Shown here piece after piece: positions 31,242 to 40,000 of a stretch of 64,000 nucleotides of DNA (position 1 is its first letter; each line of letters opens with the position of its first letter). The stretch is from VAZQ01 sp963702695. GTDB taxonomy: Bacteria; Pseudomonadota; Alphaproteobacteria; Rhizobiales; Xanthobacteraceae. The stretch is taken from contig CAVPDS010000020.1 of the NCBI GenBank assembly GCA_963702695.1, positions 23,769 through 87,768 of the forward strand, in the 5' to 3' direction. The position numbers were made by a program, and so were the translations under genes. Below the pieces are notes generated by a model. The model made no database searches. It saw only the letters and a list, made by a program, of their open reading frames with translations, and was not told the origin of the DNA.

Positions 31242-33506
31242 ATGACCATTCAACTCAATCGCCGCCATCTCCTCGCCGGCGCCGGCGCACTCACCGTCTC
31301 GGTGATGCTGCCGGGCGTGAAGGCGCAAGCCGCCGTTGCGACCAAGGCGTCGCGTCTGCCGCTCAAGGGCGATCAGCTCGCGACCTACATCAGCATCAAT
31401 GCGGACGGCAGCGCGGTCGGCTGGATCGGCAAAGTCGACATGGGCCAGGGCACCGACATCGGCTGGATCAAGATGATCGCCGAGGAGCTCGACCTGCCGA
31501 CCGATAAAGTCAGCATGGTGCAGAACCATTCCGATGTGACCATCAACATGGGTGGTGCGTCCGGCTCGACCGGCATCTGGAAGGGTGGTGCAGCGATGCG
31601 CACCGCCGCGGCGGAAGCTCGCCGCGTGCTGCTCGACATGGCGTCGGAGAAGCTGGGCGTGCCGGCCGACCGGCTGACCGTGAACGACGGCGTCGTCAGC
31701 GACAAGAACGACGCGAGCAAGAAGACTTCCTACGGCGAACTGATCGGTGGCCGTTACTTCGACGTCACGCTCGATTGGAACAACGAGATCGGCAACGACC
31801 TCGTCATCAAGGCCAAGGCCAAGCCGAAGCAGCCGAGCGAATACAAGATCGTTGGCCGACCCGGCACGCGCCGGCGCGACGTGCCGCTCAAGGTGCTCGG
31901 CACGCTCGAGTTCCTGGTCGACGTCAAGGTACCCGGCATGCTGCATGGCCGCGTGATCCGACCCGCGGTTGCCGGATCGGTGCCGACCGCCGTCGACGAG
32001 GCCTCAATCAAGGAAATCCCGGGCGCCAAGGTGGTCTGGCAGAAGGGCTTCATCGGCGTCGTCGCGCCCAAGGAATGGGACGCGATCCGCGCCTCGCGCC
32101 AGCTCAAGGTCACCTGGTCGGACGTGAAGCCGCCGTTCCCCGGCAACGCGGGACTTTACGACCACATCCGCAACGCCAAGGTCGTGCACGAGGACAAGCC
32201 GATCAAAGTCGGCGACGTCGACGCCGCCTTCGCCAACGCGGCGCGGGTGGTGGAAGCCACCTACGAATGGCCGTTCCAGTCGCATGCTGGCATGGCGCCG
32301 GCCTGTGGCGTGGCCGACGTGCAGGCGGACAGTGCGACGGTTTGGACCGGCTCGCAGAAGGCGCACTACTGCGCGCAGGGCGTCGCCAAGATGCTCGGCC
32401 TGCCGATCGAGAAGGTAAGGGCCGTGCAGATGACCGGCCCCGGCTCCTATGGCCGCAACAATTCCGGCGACACCGTGATGGACGCCGCCGTGCTCTCGAA
32501 GGCGGTCGGCAAGCCGGTGCGCGTGCAGGGCATGCGTTACGAAGGCACTGCCTGGGACCCGAAGGCCCCGGCTTCCGTCCACACCTCGCGCGCCGCGGTC
32601 GACAGGGACGGCAAGGTGACCGCCTGGGAGTTCAACAGCAAGGCGTTCTCCAAGCGCGATACGCTCAACAATGAAGGCTCGCCGGAATACACGCTCGCCG
32701 GCATGCTGATGGACTGGAAGCTCAACCCGGTGCACCTGTTCGGGCATCCGGACGAGTCCTACGGCTTCGCAGCGATCCACAAGACCTCGGTCACGATCCC
32801 GCCGCTGCTCGATCGCGCCTCGCCGCTGCGCTCGGCGCACATGCGCGATCCGGGCGGACCGCAGACCCACTTCGCGGTCGAGTCCTTCATGGACGAGCTT
32901 GCGCTCGCGACCAACATGGACCCGATCGAGTTCCGCCTGCGCTACATCAAGAACCAGCGCGACATTGCGCTGCTCAAGACGGTCGCGGAAAAGTCGGGCT
33001 GGCAACCCCATGTCGGGGCGCGCAAGCAGCTCAAGGGCGATGTCTATGTCGGCCAGGGCGTCGCCTATGCGGCGCGCGGCGGCACCCGCGTCGCAATGGT
33101 GGCTGAGGTCGAGGTCAACCGGAACACCGGCAAGGTCTGGGCCAGGAAGTTCACCGTCGCCCACGACTGCGGGCAGATCATCGCGCCCGATCTCCTTCGG
33201 CTCACGATCGAAGGGAACATCGTGCAGAGCACCAGCCGTTCGCTCTGGGAAGAAGTCAAGTTCGACGACAAGATGGTCACCTCGAACGACTGGAAGACCT
33301 ATCCGATCGTTGACATAACCGAGGCGCCGGAGACGATCGACATTACCCTGATTGATCATCCGGAATTGCCGCCGACCGGCGCCGGCGAAGGCGCCAGCCG
33401 TCCGACCGCGGGCGCACTCGCGAACGCGATCTTCGACGCGACCGGCATCCGGCTGCGCCAGGCTCCGTTCACGCCGGAGCGCATCAAGGCCGGCGGCATG
33501 GCATGA
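31242..33506 (+). CDS. Molybdenum hydroxylase large subunit, Tat-exported (IorB-like)
   Basis: This 754-residue protein begins with a twin-arginine signal, LNRRHLLAGAGALTVSVMLP, so the complex is exported folded, as known for IorB-type enzymes. Molybdopterin-binding blocks are visible: GKVDMGQGTDIGWIKMIAEE, GRNNSGDTVMDAAVLSKAVG, SPLRSAHMRDPGGPQTHFAV and the late catalytic Glu region PPTGAGEGASRPTAGALANA. It hydroxylates aldehydes or N-heteroaromatics. GGGAGG precedes the ATG. Electron acceptor is probably a cytochrome in the periplasm, but no cytochrome gene is linked. Substrate unknown. Confidence 0.92.
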   Translation: MTIQLNRRHLLAGAGALTVSVMLPGVKAQAAVATKASRLPLKGDQLATYISINADGSAVGWIGKVDMGQGTDIGWIKMIAEELDLPTDKVSMVQNHSDVTINMGGASGSTGIWKGGAAMRTAAAEARRVLLDMASEKLGVPADRLTVNDGVVSDKNDASKKTSYGELIGGRYFDVTLDWNNEIGNDLVIKAKAKPKQPSEYKIVGRPGTRRRDVPLKVLGTLEFLVDVKVPGMLHGRVIRPAVAGSVPTAVDEASIKEIPGAKVVWQKGFIGVVAPKEWDAIRASRQLKVTWSDVKPPFPGNAGLYDHIRNAKVVHEDKPIKVGDVDAAFANAARVVEATYEWPFQSHAGMAPACGVADVQADSATVWTGSQKAHYCAQGVAKMLGLPIEKVRAVQMTGPGSYGRNNSGDTVMDAAVLSKAVGKPVRVQGMRYEGTAWDPKAPASVHTSRAAVDRDGKVTAWEFNSKAFSKRDTLNNEGSPEYTLAGMLMDWKLNPVHLFGHPDESYGFAAIHKTSVTIPPLLDRASPLRSAHMRDPGGPQTHFAVESFMDELALATNMDPIEFRLRYIKNQRDIALLKTVAEKSGWQPHVGARKQLKGDVYVGQGVAYAARGGTRVAMVAEVEVNRNTGKVWARKFTVAHDCGQIIAPDLLRLTIEGNIVQSTSRSLWEEVKFDDKMVTSNDWKTYPIVDITEAPETIDITLIDHPELPPTGAGEGASRPTAGALANAIFDATGIRLRQAPFTPERIKAGGMA

Positions 33507-33515
33507 AGTGATAAT

Positions 33516-33598
33516 GCGGTGGGATGGGCAGCGTTGACTTCATCCCACCGCCCTGGGCCGAAATAACGGCCAGCATGCTCCGCGAAGGCGGAGCATGC
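33516..33598 (+). terminator. Two tandem perfect hairpins after iorB-like gene
   Basis: The first hairpin has arms GCGGTGGGATG (33516-33526) and CATCCCACCGC (33541-33551). The second is GCATGCTCCGC-GAAG-GCGGAGCATGC (33573-33598). No T-run follows either, so they may stabilise the mRNA end or be repeats rather than a classical terminator. The rest of the 224-bp gap to 33731 shows no gene. Confidence 0.5.
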
Positions 33599-33730
33599 AG
33601 CAATCATTGGCATCGTCAATATCCCGGCTGGGCAACACGCTGAATCCCGCGCCTACTGGATCGCACGTCCGCGTGGGCGATGACGGGCGGCACGTCATCT
33701 AATATGATCGCCGTTCATCAAAGGGAGGAA

Positions 33731-34852
33731 ATGGTGCGCCTGATTCATCGTCGGCCTGATAAGCCCGCGCTCACCTCGCGCCTTCGTGCCTCCTGTCTCG
33801 CGCCCTGCTGCAAACCATCGCGCCGCCAGATACTCGCATGTATCGGCGCCGCTGCCGTGAGCACGGCTCTTCCCACAGCGCCGCTGCCGGCGCAGCCCAC
33901 TGCCAAGCCCGGTCCGCGCCGCATCGACGTTCATCACCATTGCTATCCGAAGGCATGGTTCGAGCGCTTCCGCGCCCAGCTCCTTTCCTCCGACAGCGAT
34001 CCCGATGTGATCCGCGACTGGAGCCCGCAGAAGAACATCGAGGCGATGGACGAGAACGAAATCGCGACCGCGATCGCATCGCTCGGCAGTCCCAGTATCT
34101 CGACGCGTGATGTACAGGAAGGGCGTAGCCTTGCGCGTAGCGTCAACGAAACGATGGCGCGCATGGCCACCGATTTCCCAGGGCGGTTCGGTGGCTTCGC
34201 GGCGATCCCGTTCAATGACGCCGACGGCAGCCTGAAAGAGATCGAGTACGCGTTCGACGTGCTCAAGCTCGACGGCGTCGGGTTGTTGACGAGCTATGGA
34301 GAAAAATGGCCGGGCGATGCTTCGTTCGCGCCGATCTTCGAGGAGCTCAACAAGCGCAAGGCCGTGGTCTTCATCCACCCGACCGCGCCGAACTGCTGCA
34401 ACCGCATCCAGCCCGGCATTCCCGCCACCGCCGCCGAATATCCGTTCGACGAAGTCCGCTGCATCATGAGCCTCTTGTTCAGCGGGACATTCTCGAAATT
34501 TTCCGACATCCGTTTCATTTTCACCCATGCCGGCGGTCCGCTGCCGGTGCTGGCAGAACGGCTCAGTCAGCAGATGCGGCATCCGCAGATCGCCGCACGC
34601 ATCCCGAAAGGCCTGCAATACGAGCTCAAGAAGCTCTATTATGAGGTCGCAAACTCGACCATCAGCGCCCCGGCGATGGCCGCGCTTACGGCGCTGGCGC
34701 CGTCGACGCAGATGCTGTTCGGCACTGATTTCCCTTACGTGCCGATGGAGAAAACGATCGGCGGGCTCAACGATCGCGGCTTCAGCGCCGAGCTGGTGCG
34801 CGCGATCAACCGCGACAATGCCGCGAAGCTCTTCCCGCGGTTTCAAGGGTGA
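33731..34852 (+). CDS. Exported amidohydrolase family (TIM-barrel) hydrolase/decarboxylase
   Basis: This 373-residue protein contains a Tat-like leader (SRRQILACIGAAAVSTALP) and a TIM barrel with metal motifs RRIDVHHHCYPKAWF, AVVFIHPTAPNCC, FIFTHAGGPLPVLAERL and MLFGTDFPYVPMEK. This is the amidohydrolase_2 group (ACMSD/resorcylate decarboxylase type). Export of this group is less common; the leader after a basic N-region suggests it. A GTG at 33734 gives better spacing to GGAGG than the ATG at 33731; both are possible. DoxX and flavin reductase genes follow in the same direction at 36 bp and 1 bp, so this is likely one operon. Confidence 0.85.
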   Translation: MVRLIHRRPDKPALTSRLRASCLAPCCKPSRRQILACIGAAAVSTALPTAPLPAQPTAKPGPRRIDVHHHCYPKAWFERFRAQLLSSDSDPDVIRDWSPQKNIEAMDENEIATAIASLGSPSISTRDVQEGRSLARSVNETMARMATDFPGRFGGFAAIPFNDADGSLKEIEYAFDVLKLDGVGLLTSYGEKWPGDASFAPIFEELNKRKAVVFIHPTAPNCCNRIQPGIPATAAEYPFDEVRCIMSLLFSGTFSKFSDIRFIFTHAGGPLPVLAERLSQQMRHPQIAARIPKGLQYELKKLYYEVANSTISAPAMAALTALAPSTQMLFGTDFPYVPMEKTIGGLNDRGFSAELVRAINRDNAAKLFPRFQG

Positions 34853-34888
34853 ATGCGGCGCTCGCAAGCATAGAAATGGCGCATCCGC

Positions 34889-35368
34889 ATGCTTGATCCT
34901 TCGACGCCGCTCATCATTCCTGCGTTCGCCCCGCTCTACCAGATGCTCGCGCCATGGGCGGAAGCCTTGCTGCGTGTCTCGGTGGGGCTTGCACTCGTTC
35001 CACATGCGCTGCGCAACACGTTCGGGATGTTCCCCAAGACTGGCGTGCGCTCGCACAATCTCGCCGAACTGGCGAAGCAGCTCGACGATGACGGCTACCG
35101 TCCCGGGAAATTCTGGGCGCCGGCGATTTCGCTGACGCAGTTCATTTGCGGTCCGCTGCTCGCGCTCGGCCTGTTCACGCGACCCGCCGCGCTCCCGATC
35201 TTCATTTTCCTCGTGGTGACGAATTTCGAGCGCTGGCGCGTCGGAAAATATTTCTGGAACCAGCTCGGCCTCGAATACACGTTGATGTGGACCATCGCCG
35301 CATTCTATTTCCTGGTGCACGGCGGCGGCGTCTTCTCCCTCGATCATCTCATCGGCCGCGAGTTCTGA
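34889..35368 (+). CDS. DoxX family inner-membrane protein
   Basis: This 159-residue protein has four hydrophobic segments: LLRVSVGLALVPHALRN, LTQFICGPLLALGLFT, LPIFIFLVVTNFERW and MWTIAAFYFLVHGGG. It keeps the DoxX/DUF-type HALRN, GPLLALGLFTRPAA and FxxHGGG-SLD features. DoxX proteins are small quinone-linked or structural membrane proteins whose activity is rarely known. It is downstream of the exported amidohydrolase and only one base upstream of the flavin reductase gene. The gene probably lies within that operon. Confidence 0.85.
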   Translation: MLDPSTPLIIPAFAPLYQMLAPWAEALLRVSVGLALVPHALRNTFGMFPKTGVRSHNLAELAKQLDDDGYRPGKFWAPAISLTQFICGPLLALGLFTRPAALPIFIFLVVTNFERWRVGKYFWNQLGLEYTLMWTIAAFYFLVHGGGVFSLDHLIGREF

Positions 35369-35369
35369 C

Positions 35370-36041
35370 ATGCAAGAGCTGACCCGACCCTCTGCCACCA
35401 AGATCGACGTGCGTCCCGAATGGTGGGACAACATCTTCGCACCGAGCTCCTGCCTGGTGCTGATCACGACCGTGGACAAGGACGGCCGCGTGAACGCCGC
35501 CGCCTACGGCACCTGTACGCGCGTGTGTCACGATCCCGTCTACATCGCCTTCACCTGCGGGACGAGCAAGGACACCTACAACAACGTGCTCGCGACCGGC
35601 GAATTCACGGTCAACGTCGTGCCGTTCGAGCAGGCCATGCTCGATCGCGTGCTGATCTGCGGCCTGCCGTTCAAGGGCGGGGTCAACGAGCTGGAGAAGG
35701 CCGGGCTGACGGCGATCCCCGCGCGCGCGCTCAAGCCGCCACGGATCGCGCAATGCCACAGTCATTTCGAGTGCAAGGTCGAGTGGACGAGGCCTTGGGT
35801 CAATCGGCTGATGGTGTGCGGCAAGGTCGAGGCCGTGAGCATCGACGAGGGCTGCATGACCGACAAGGGCTTCATCGTCTGGGACAGGGTGAAGCCCGCC
35901 CACTACTGCGGCATGCGCTATCGCGACCGCTTCGTCCCCGTCTACGACAAACCGACGCGCGGGGTGTGGCAGTACGAGGGGCGCGACGAGGAATTTCGCG
36001 AGGGCGAAGATTGGCGCGGGGCGTACAAGAGCACGGACTGA
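35370..36041 (+). CDS. Flavin reductase-like FMN-binding split-barrel protein
   Basis: This 223-residue protein fits the flavin reductase/flavoredoxin family: SSCLVLITTVDKDGRVNAAA, YGTCTRVCHDPVYIAFTCGT, TYNNVLATGEFTVNVVPFEQ and CHSHFECKVEW. It likely binds FMN as a dimer and may supply reduced flavin or transfer electrons. It starts one base after the DoxX stop codon, so it is translated from the same mRNA, and is the last gene of the amidohydrolase-DoxX set. Whether it partners a monooxygenase here is unclear, as none lies in the operon. Confidence 0.87.
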   Translation: MQELTRPSATKIDVRPEWWDNIFAPSSCLVLITTVDKDGRVNAAAYGTCTRVCHDPVYIAFTCGTSKDTYNNVLATGEFTVNVVPFEQAMLDRVLICGLPFKGGVNELEKAGLTAIPARALKPPRIAQCHSHFECKVEWTRPWVNRLMVCGKVEAVSIDEGCMTDKGFIVWDRVKPAHYCGMRYRDRFVPVYDKPTRGVWQYEGRDEEFREGEDWRGAYKSTD

Positions 36042-36049
36042 CCCAAGGC

Positions 36050-36090
36050 TGGCCATCCCGGACGACCGAAGGGCCGATCCGGGACCCAAC
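36050..36090. repeat. Short palindromic repeat
   Basis: TCCCGGA (36056-36062) and TCCGGGA (36078-36084) are inverted arms in the 80-bp gap between convergent genes, in the CCCGGGAC repeat style seen at 5218 and 50075. Confidence 0.5.
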
Positions 36091-36122
36091 TCTCCACGAG
36101 CTTCGCGTTTGAATCCTCCCCG

Positions 36123-36779
36123 CTACCGGGTCTGCGCGTGATATTGGCTGTTCGGCCGCATGTCGGTCGCCGACGCGAGCCGGTTGGTCATGTTGTAGAA
36201 CGCCGCGACCGCCGCGATGTCCCAGATGTCGCGGTCGGAAAATCCAGCGCGCCGCAGCCCCGCCCGATCGCCTTCCTCGATGATCCAGGGCTCGGCCGTG
36301 AGCTTGATGGCGAAATCAAGCATCGCGCGCTGGCGCTTATTGAGCCGCGCCGAGCGATAGTTCGCCACGATCATTTCGCCCAATACCGGATCGCCGGAGA
36401 GAACTCGCACCGAGGCGCCATGCGCGGTGATGCAGTAATAGCAGCGGTTCTGCACCGAGACCGCGGTCGCGATCATCTCGCGTTCGAGCTTCGAAAGGCC
36501 GGATTCGCCCTGCATCAGATCGTTGCGATAGGCGACGAAGGCCTCAAGCTTCGTCATGTCGAAAGCAAACGACTTCAGCACATTCGGTACGAAGCCGAGC
36601 TTCTCCTCGCAAAGCTTGAAGTAATCCGCCATCGCCGGCGTCAACTTCGCAGGCTTGAGCTTCAGCGCCAGGTAATCGGTATCGTCGCGCGCCGCCGCGC
36701 TTGCCTTGCGGGGCGAAGCAGACGATCGCTTGGCTGCATCGTAGCGCCGCTTGGCGGAATTCTTGGTTCGATTGAGCAA
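36123..36779 (-). CDS. Carboxymuconolactone decarboxylase/AhpD-like peroxidase-related protein
   Basis: This 218-residue protein carries the AhpD-like core near residues 105 to 122: LEREMIATAVSVQNRCYYCI, then TAHGASV, with Glu, the CxxC pair and His of the thiol-peroxidase-like active site. The C-terminal part (MLDFAIKLTAEPWIIEEGDR, DIWDIAAVAAFYNMTNRLAS) fits the peroxidase-related branch. The start is TTG at 36779, supported by GGGAGG 6 bases upstream; the first 35 residues are basic and poorly ordered. It is divergent from gdh. Likely role: peroxide or alkyl-hydroperoxide defence. Confidence 0.88.
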   Translation of the reverse strand: MLNRTKNSAKRRYDAAKRSSASPRKASAAARDDTDYLALKLKPAKLTPAMADYFKLCEEKLGFVPNVLKSFAFDMTKLEAFVAYRNDLMQGESGLSKLEREMIATAVSVQNRCYYCITAHGASVRVLSGDPVLGEMIVANYRSARLNKRQRAMLDFAIKLTAEPWIIEEGDRAGLRRAGFSDRDIWDIAAVAAFYNMTNRLASATDMRPNSQYHAQTR

Positions 36780-36835
36780 GCGTCACCTCCCTGTCAGGCA
36801 CAGCCGACTATACCGCAGCGGCCTGGAGCGTAATC

Positions 36836-36858
36836 CCGAAAAGTTGCAGACTTTTCGG
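36836..36858. repeat. CCGAAAAGT inverted repeat
   Basis: CCGAAAAGT (36836-36844), loop TGCAG, ACTTTTCGG (36850-36858), in the context GAGCGTAATC before and ACCATGC after. This is the common Bradyrhizobium-type GATCCGGAAAAGT repeat. It sits in the 234-bp divergent gap before gdh, where I see no other feature. Confidence 0.6.
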
Positions 36859-37013
36859 AGTGGACCATGCGGCCAAATGAGACAGCGTGAGCACGCCCGA
36901 TTTGAGGGCGATCCGGCGGCGCCACGGCATCCGACTCCCCTCGACGCGGCGACGCGGATGGGAAAGACTTGCCGCCTGGGCGCGCGCTCCCTCAGCGGAC
37001 CAAAGGACACGTG

Positions 37014-40000
37014 ATGGATTCCGAAACTCTCCCCGGCACCGAAGAAGAACGCGCGGCAAGATCGCTGATCAACTCCGCGGCGGCCCTGCTCAAGGAGCGC
37101 GAGAGCGACATCCCCAACGCATTTGTGATCGGGCTATTCGCCCGCGCCGTTCCGGAGGATGTGCTGCGCCATAACCGGCAGACCATCGCGAGCCTCTCCG
37201 AAGATGCGTGGACTTTCCTCGCGCAGCGCAAGCTCGGCGCTCCGAAAATCCGTATCGCCACTCCGGGGGCCGCCGACCCGGCGCCGCTGAAAGACATCTC
37301 GGTCCTCGAAATCGTCAATGACGATATGCCGTTCCTGCTCGATTCCGTACTCGGCGAATTGGCGGAATGCAGCATCGAGATTCGCCTGGTGTCGCATCCG
37401 GTTTTCACGGTCGAACGTGACGCGGCCGGCCGCCTGACCGGCCTGCAGGGCCCGTCGCCGACGCCCGGCGCGGGGCAGCGCGAAAGTTTCATGCACATCC
37501 AACTGGAGCGCATCGAGGACGCGACCCGGCGCAGCGAGGTCATCACCGCGATCGAGCGGGCGTTGGCCGATGTCCGCGTCGCGGTCGAAGACTGGCGGCC
37601 GATGATGACGCGCGTCAGCGATGTCACCGCGAGCCTCAAAGCCAATCCGCCGCCGCTGCCGCCCGCCGAGATCGATGAGGCGATCGAATTCCTGAACTGG
37701 CTCACCGCCAACAACTTCACCTTCCTCGGCGTCCGCGAATACGAGTTCACCGACCACGAGGAAGCGTTGAAGCCGCGCTACGAGACCGGCCTGGGGCTCC
37801 TGCGCGAACACGGCGCGCGGGTGCTCCGGCGGGGCACCCAGCTCGTCACAGTCAGCCCGGAAATTCGCGCGTTCCTCGAAGAGCCGCGGCTCCTGATCGT
37901 CACCAAGTCGGCGGTGCGCTCGCGCGTGCACCGGCGGGTCTACATGGATTACATCGGTCTCAAGCGGTTCAGCGCGGCCGGCAAGCTGGTCGGCGAAGTC
38001 CGCATCATCGGGCTTTTCACTTCGACGGTCTACACGCGCTCGACCCGCTCGATCCCGTATCTGCGGCGCAAGGTCGATGCCGTGGTCAAGCGCGCCGGCT
38101 TCGATCCGGACAGCCACTCCGGCAAGGCGCTGGTCAACGTGCTGGAAACGTATTCGCGCGACGAGCTGTTCCAGATCGACGAGGACACGCTCTATCACTT
38201 CGCGCTCGCGATCCTGCAGCTCGACGAGCGGCCGCGCGTGCGCGTGCTGCCGCGCTCGGACCGGTTCGAGCGCTTCATTTCGGTCCTCGTCTACACGCCG
38301 CGCGACCGCTACGACAGTGATATCCGCAGGCGGATCGGCGAGTATCTCGCCGAGGCCTACAAGGGCCACGTAAGCGCGTTCTATCCGTTCTTCCCCGAAG
38401 GGCCGCTGGTGCGGGTGCACTTCATCATCGGTCGGCGTGACGGCGCAACGCCGCGGCCTGAGCGCGCGGCGCTCGAAGACGCGATCAATGCCATCGTGCG
38501 AACCTGGAACGACGGCCTGGCCGATGCGCTGCTGGCCGCGCATCCGCCGACCAAGGCGCGTGCGTTGATCGAACGCTATCAGGATGCCTTCTCCGAAGGA
38601 TTTCGCGAGGTCTACTCCCCGCTCGTCGCCGCCGAAGACGTGCAGGTGATCGAGATGCTCTCGGCGGCCAAGCCGCTGAGCGTCGACTTTCATCATCGCG
38701 CCTGGGACAGCAAGAACGCCGTCGGTCTCAAGGTCTGGAATTTCAATACTCCGATCCCGCTGTCGGACCGGGTGCCCGTGCTGGAGAACATGGGCTTCCG
38801 GGTCATCGACGAACAAAGTTATCAGATCGCCGTCGGCACGCCGGAGGAGCCGGATGTCTGGCTGCACGACATGATGCTCGAACGCGCCGACGGCAGCACG
38901 GTCGATCTCGACAAGGTCCAGCAGGCGTTGGAAGCCGCGTTCCTGGTGGTCATGACCGGCGGCGCCGAGAACGACGGCTACAACGCGCTGGTACTCGTCG
39001 CCGGCCTGATGTGGCGCGACGTGGCGCTCATCCGCACCATCTCGCGGTTCCTGCGCCAGATCCGCGTGCCTTATTCGCAGGACTACATGTGGGCGACGCT
39101 GATCAAGCATTCCGGCATCGCCGCGGACATCGTGCGCTTGTTTCATGCCCGCTTCGATCCACGCTTCGATAACTCGGCGGCGGAGCGCAGCAAGCGCGAG
39201 GCGGAAATCGCGGCAGGCGTCGAGCAGAAGCTCGCAGCGGTCGAGAGCCTGGACGAGGATCGCATCCTGCGCCACTTCGTGACCGCGGTGCAGGCTGCCC
39301 TGCGCACCAATTTCTACCAGATCAACCCCGAGGGAAAACCGAAGGGGCTGATCGCGATCAAGTTCTCCAGCCGCAAGCTCGACGCCGTTCCGCTGCCGCG
39401 CCCACTGTATGAGATTTTCGTCTATTCGCCGCGGTTCGAAGGCGTGCATCTGCGCTTCGGCAAGGTCGCCCGCGGCGGCATCCGCTGGTCCGACCGGCCG
39501 CAGGATTTCCGCACCGAGATTTTGGGCCTCGTGAAGGCACAGCAGGTGAAAAACGCCGTCATCGTGCCAGTCGGCGCCAAGGGCGGCTTTGTGCCGAAAT
39601 TCCTGCCGAAGGGGCCGCGCGACGCGGTGATGATGGAGGGCACCGAGACCTACAAGCTCTTTATCTCCGCGCTGCTCGACATCACCGACAACCTCGGCGA
39701 CAAGGGCGTGATCCCGCCCGACAACGTCGTGCGGCACGACGACGATGATCCTTATCTCGTAGTTGCCGCTGACAAGGGCACCGCGACCTTCTCCGACATC
39801 GCCAATGCGATCGCCGACGAGCACGGATACTGGCTCAGCGATGCCTTCGCCTCCGGCGGCTCCGCCGGCTACGACCACAAGAAGATCGGCATCACCGCCC
39901 GCGGCGCCTGGGAGTCGGTCAAGCGCCATTTTCGCGAGATGGATATCGACATCGGCAAGACGCCGTTCACGACGGTCGGCGTCGGCGACATGTCGGGCGA

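Noticed and set aside
31901..33359. Long minus-strand frame opposite the molybdenum hydroxylase large subunit
   Set aside because: The plus-strand protein is fully conserved over the same bases; the antisense product has no motif.
33516..33598. Perfect hairpins as a possible riboswitch or structured RNA
   Set aside because: They lie after a gene, have simple stems and no conserved junctions; a terminator-like or repeat role is simpler.
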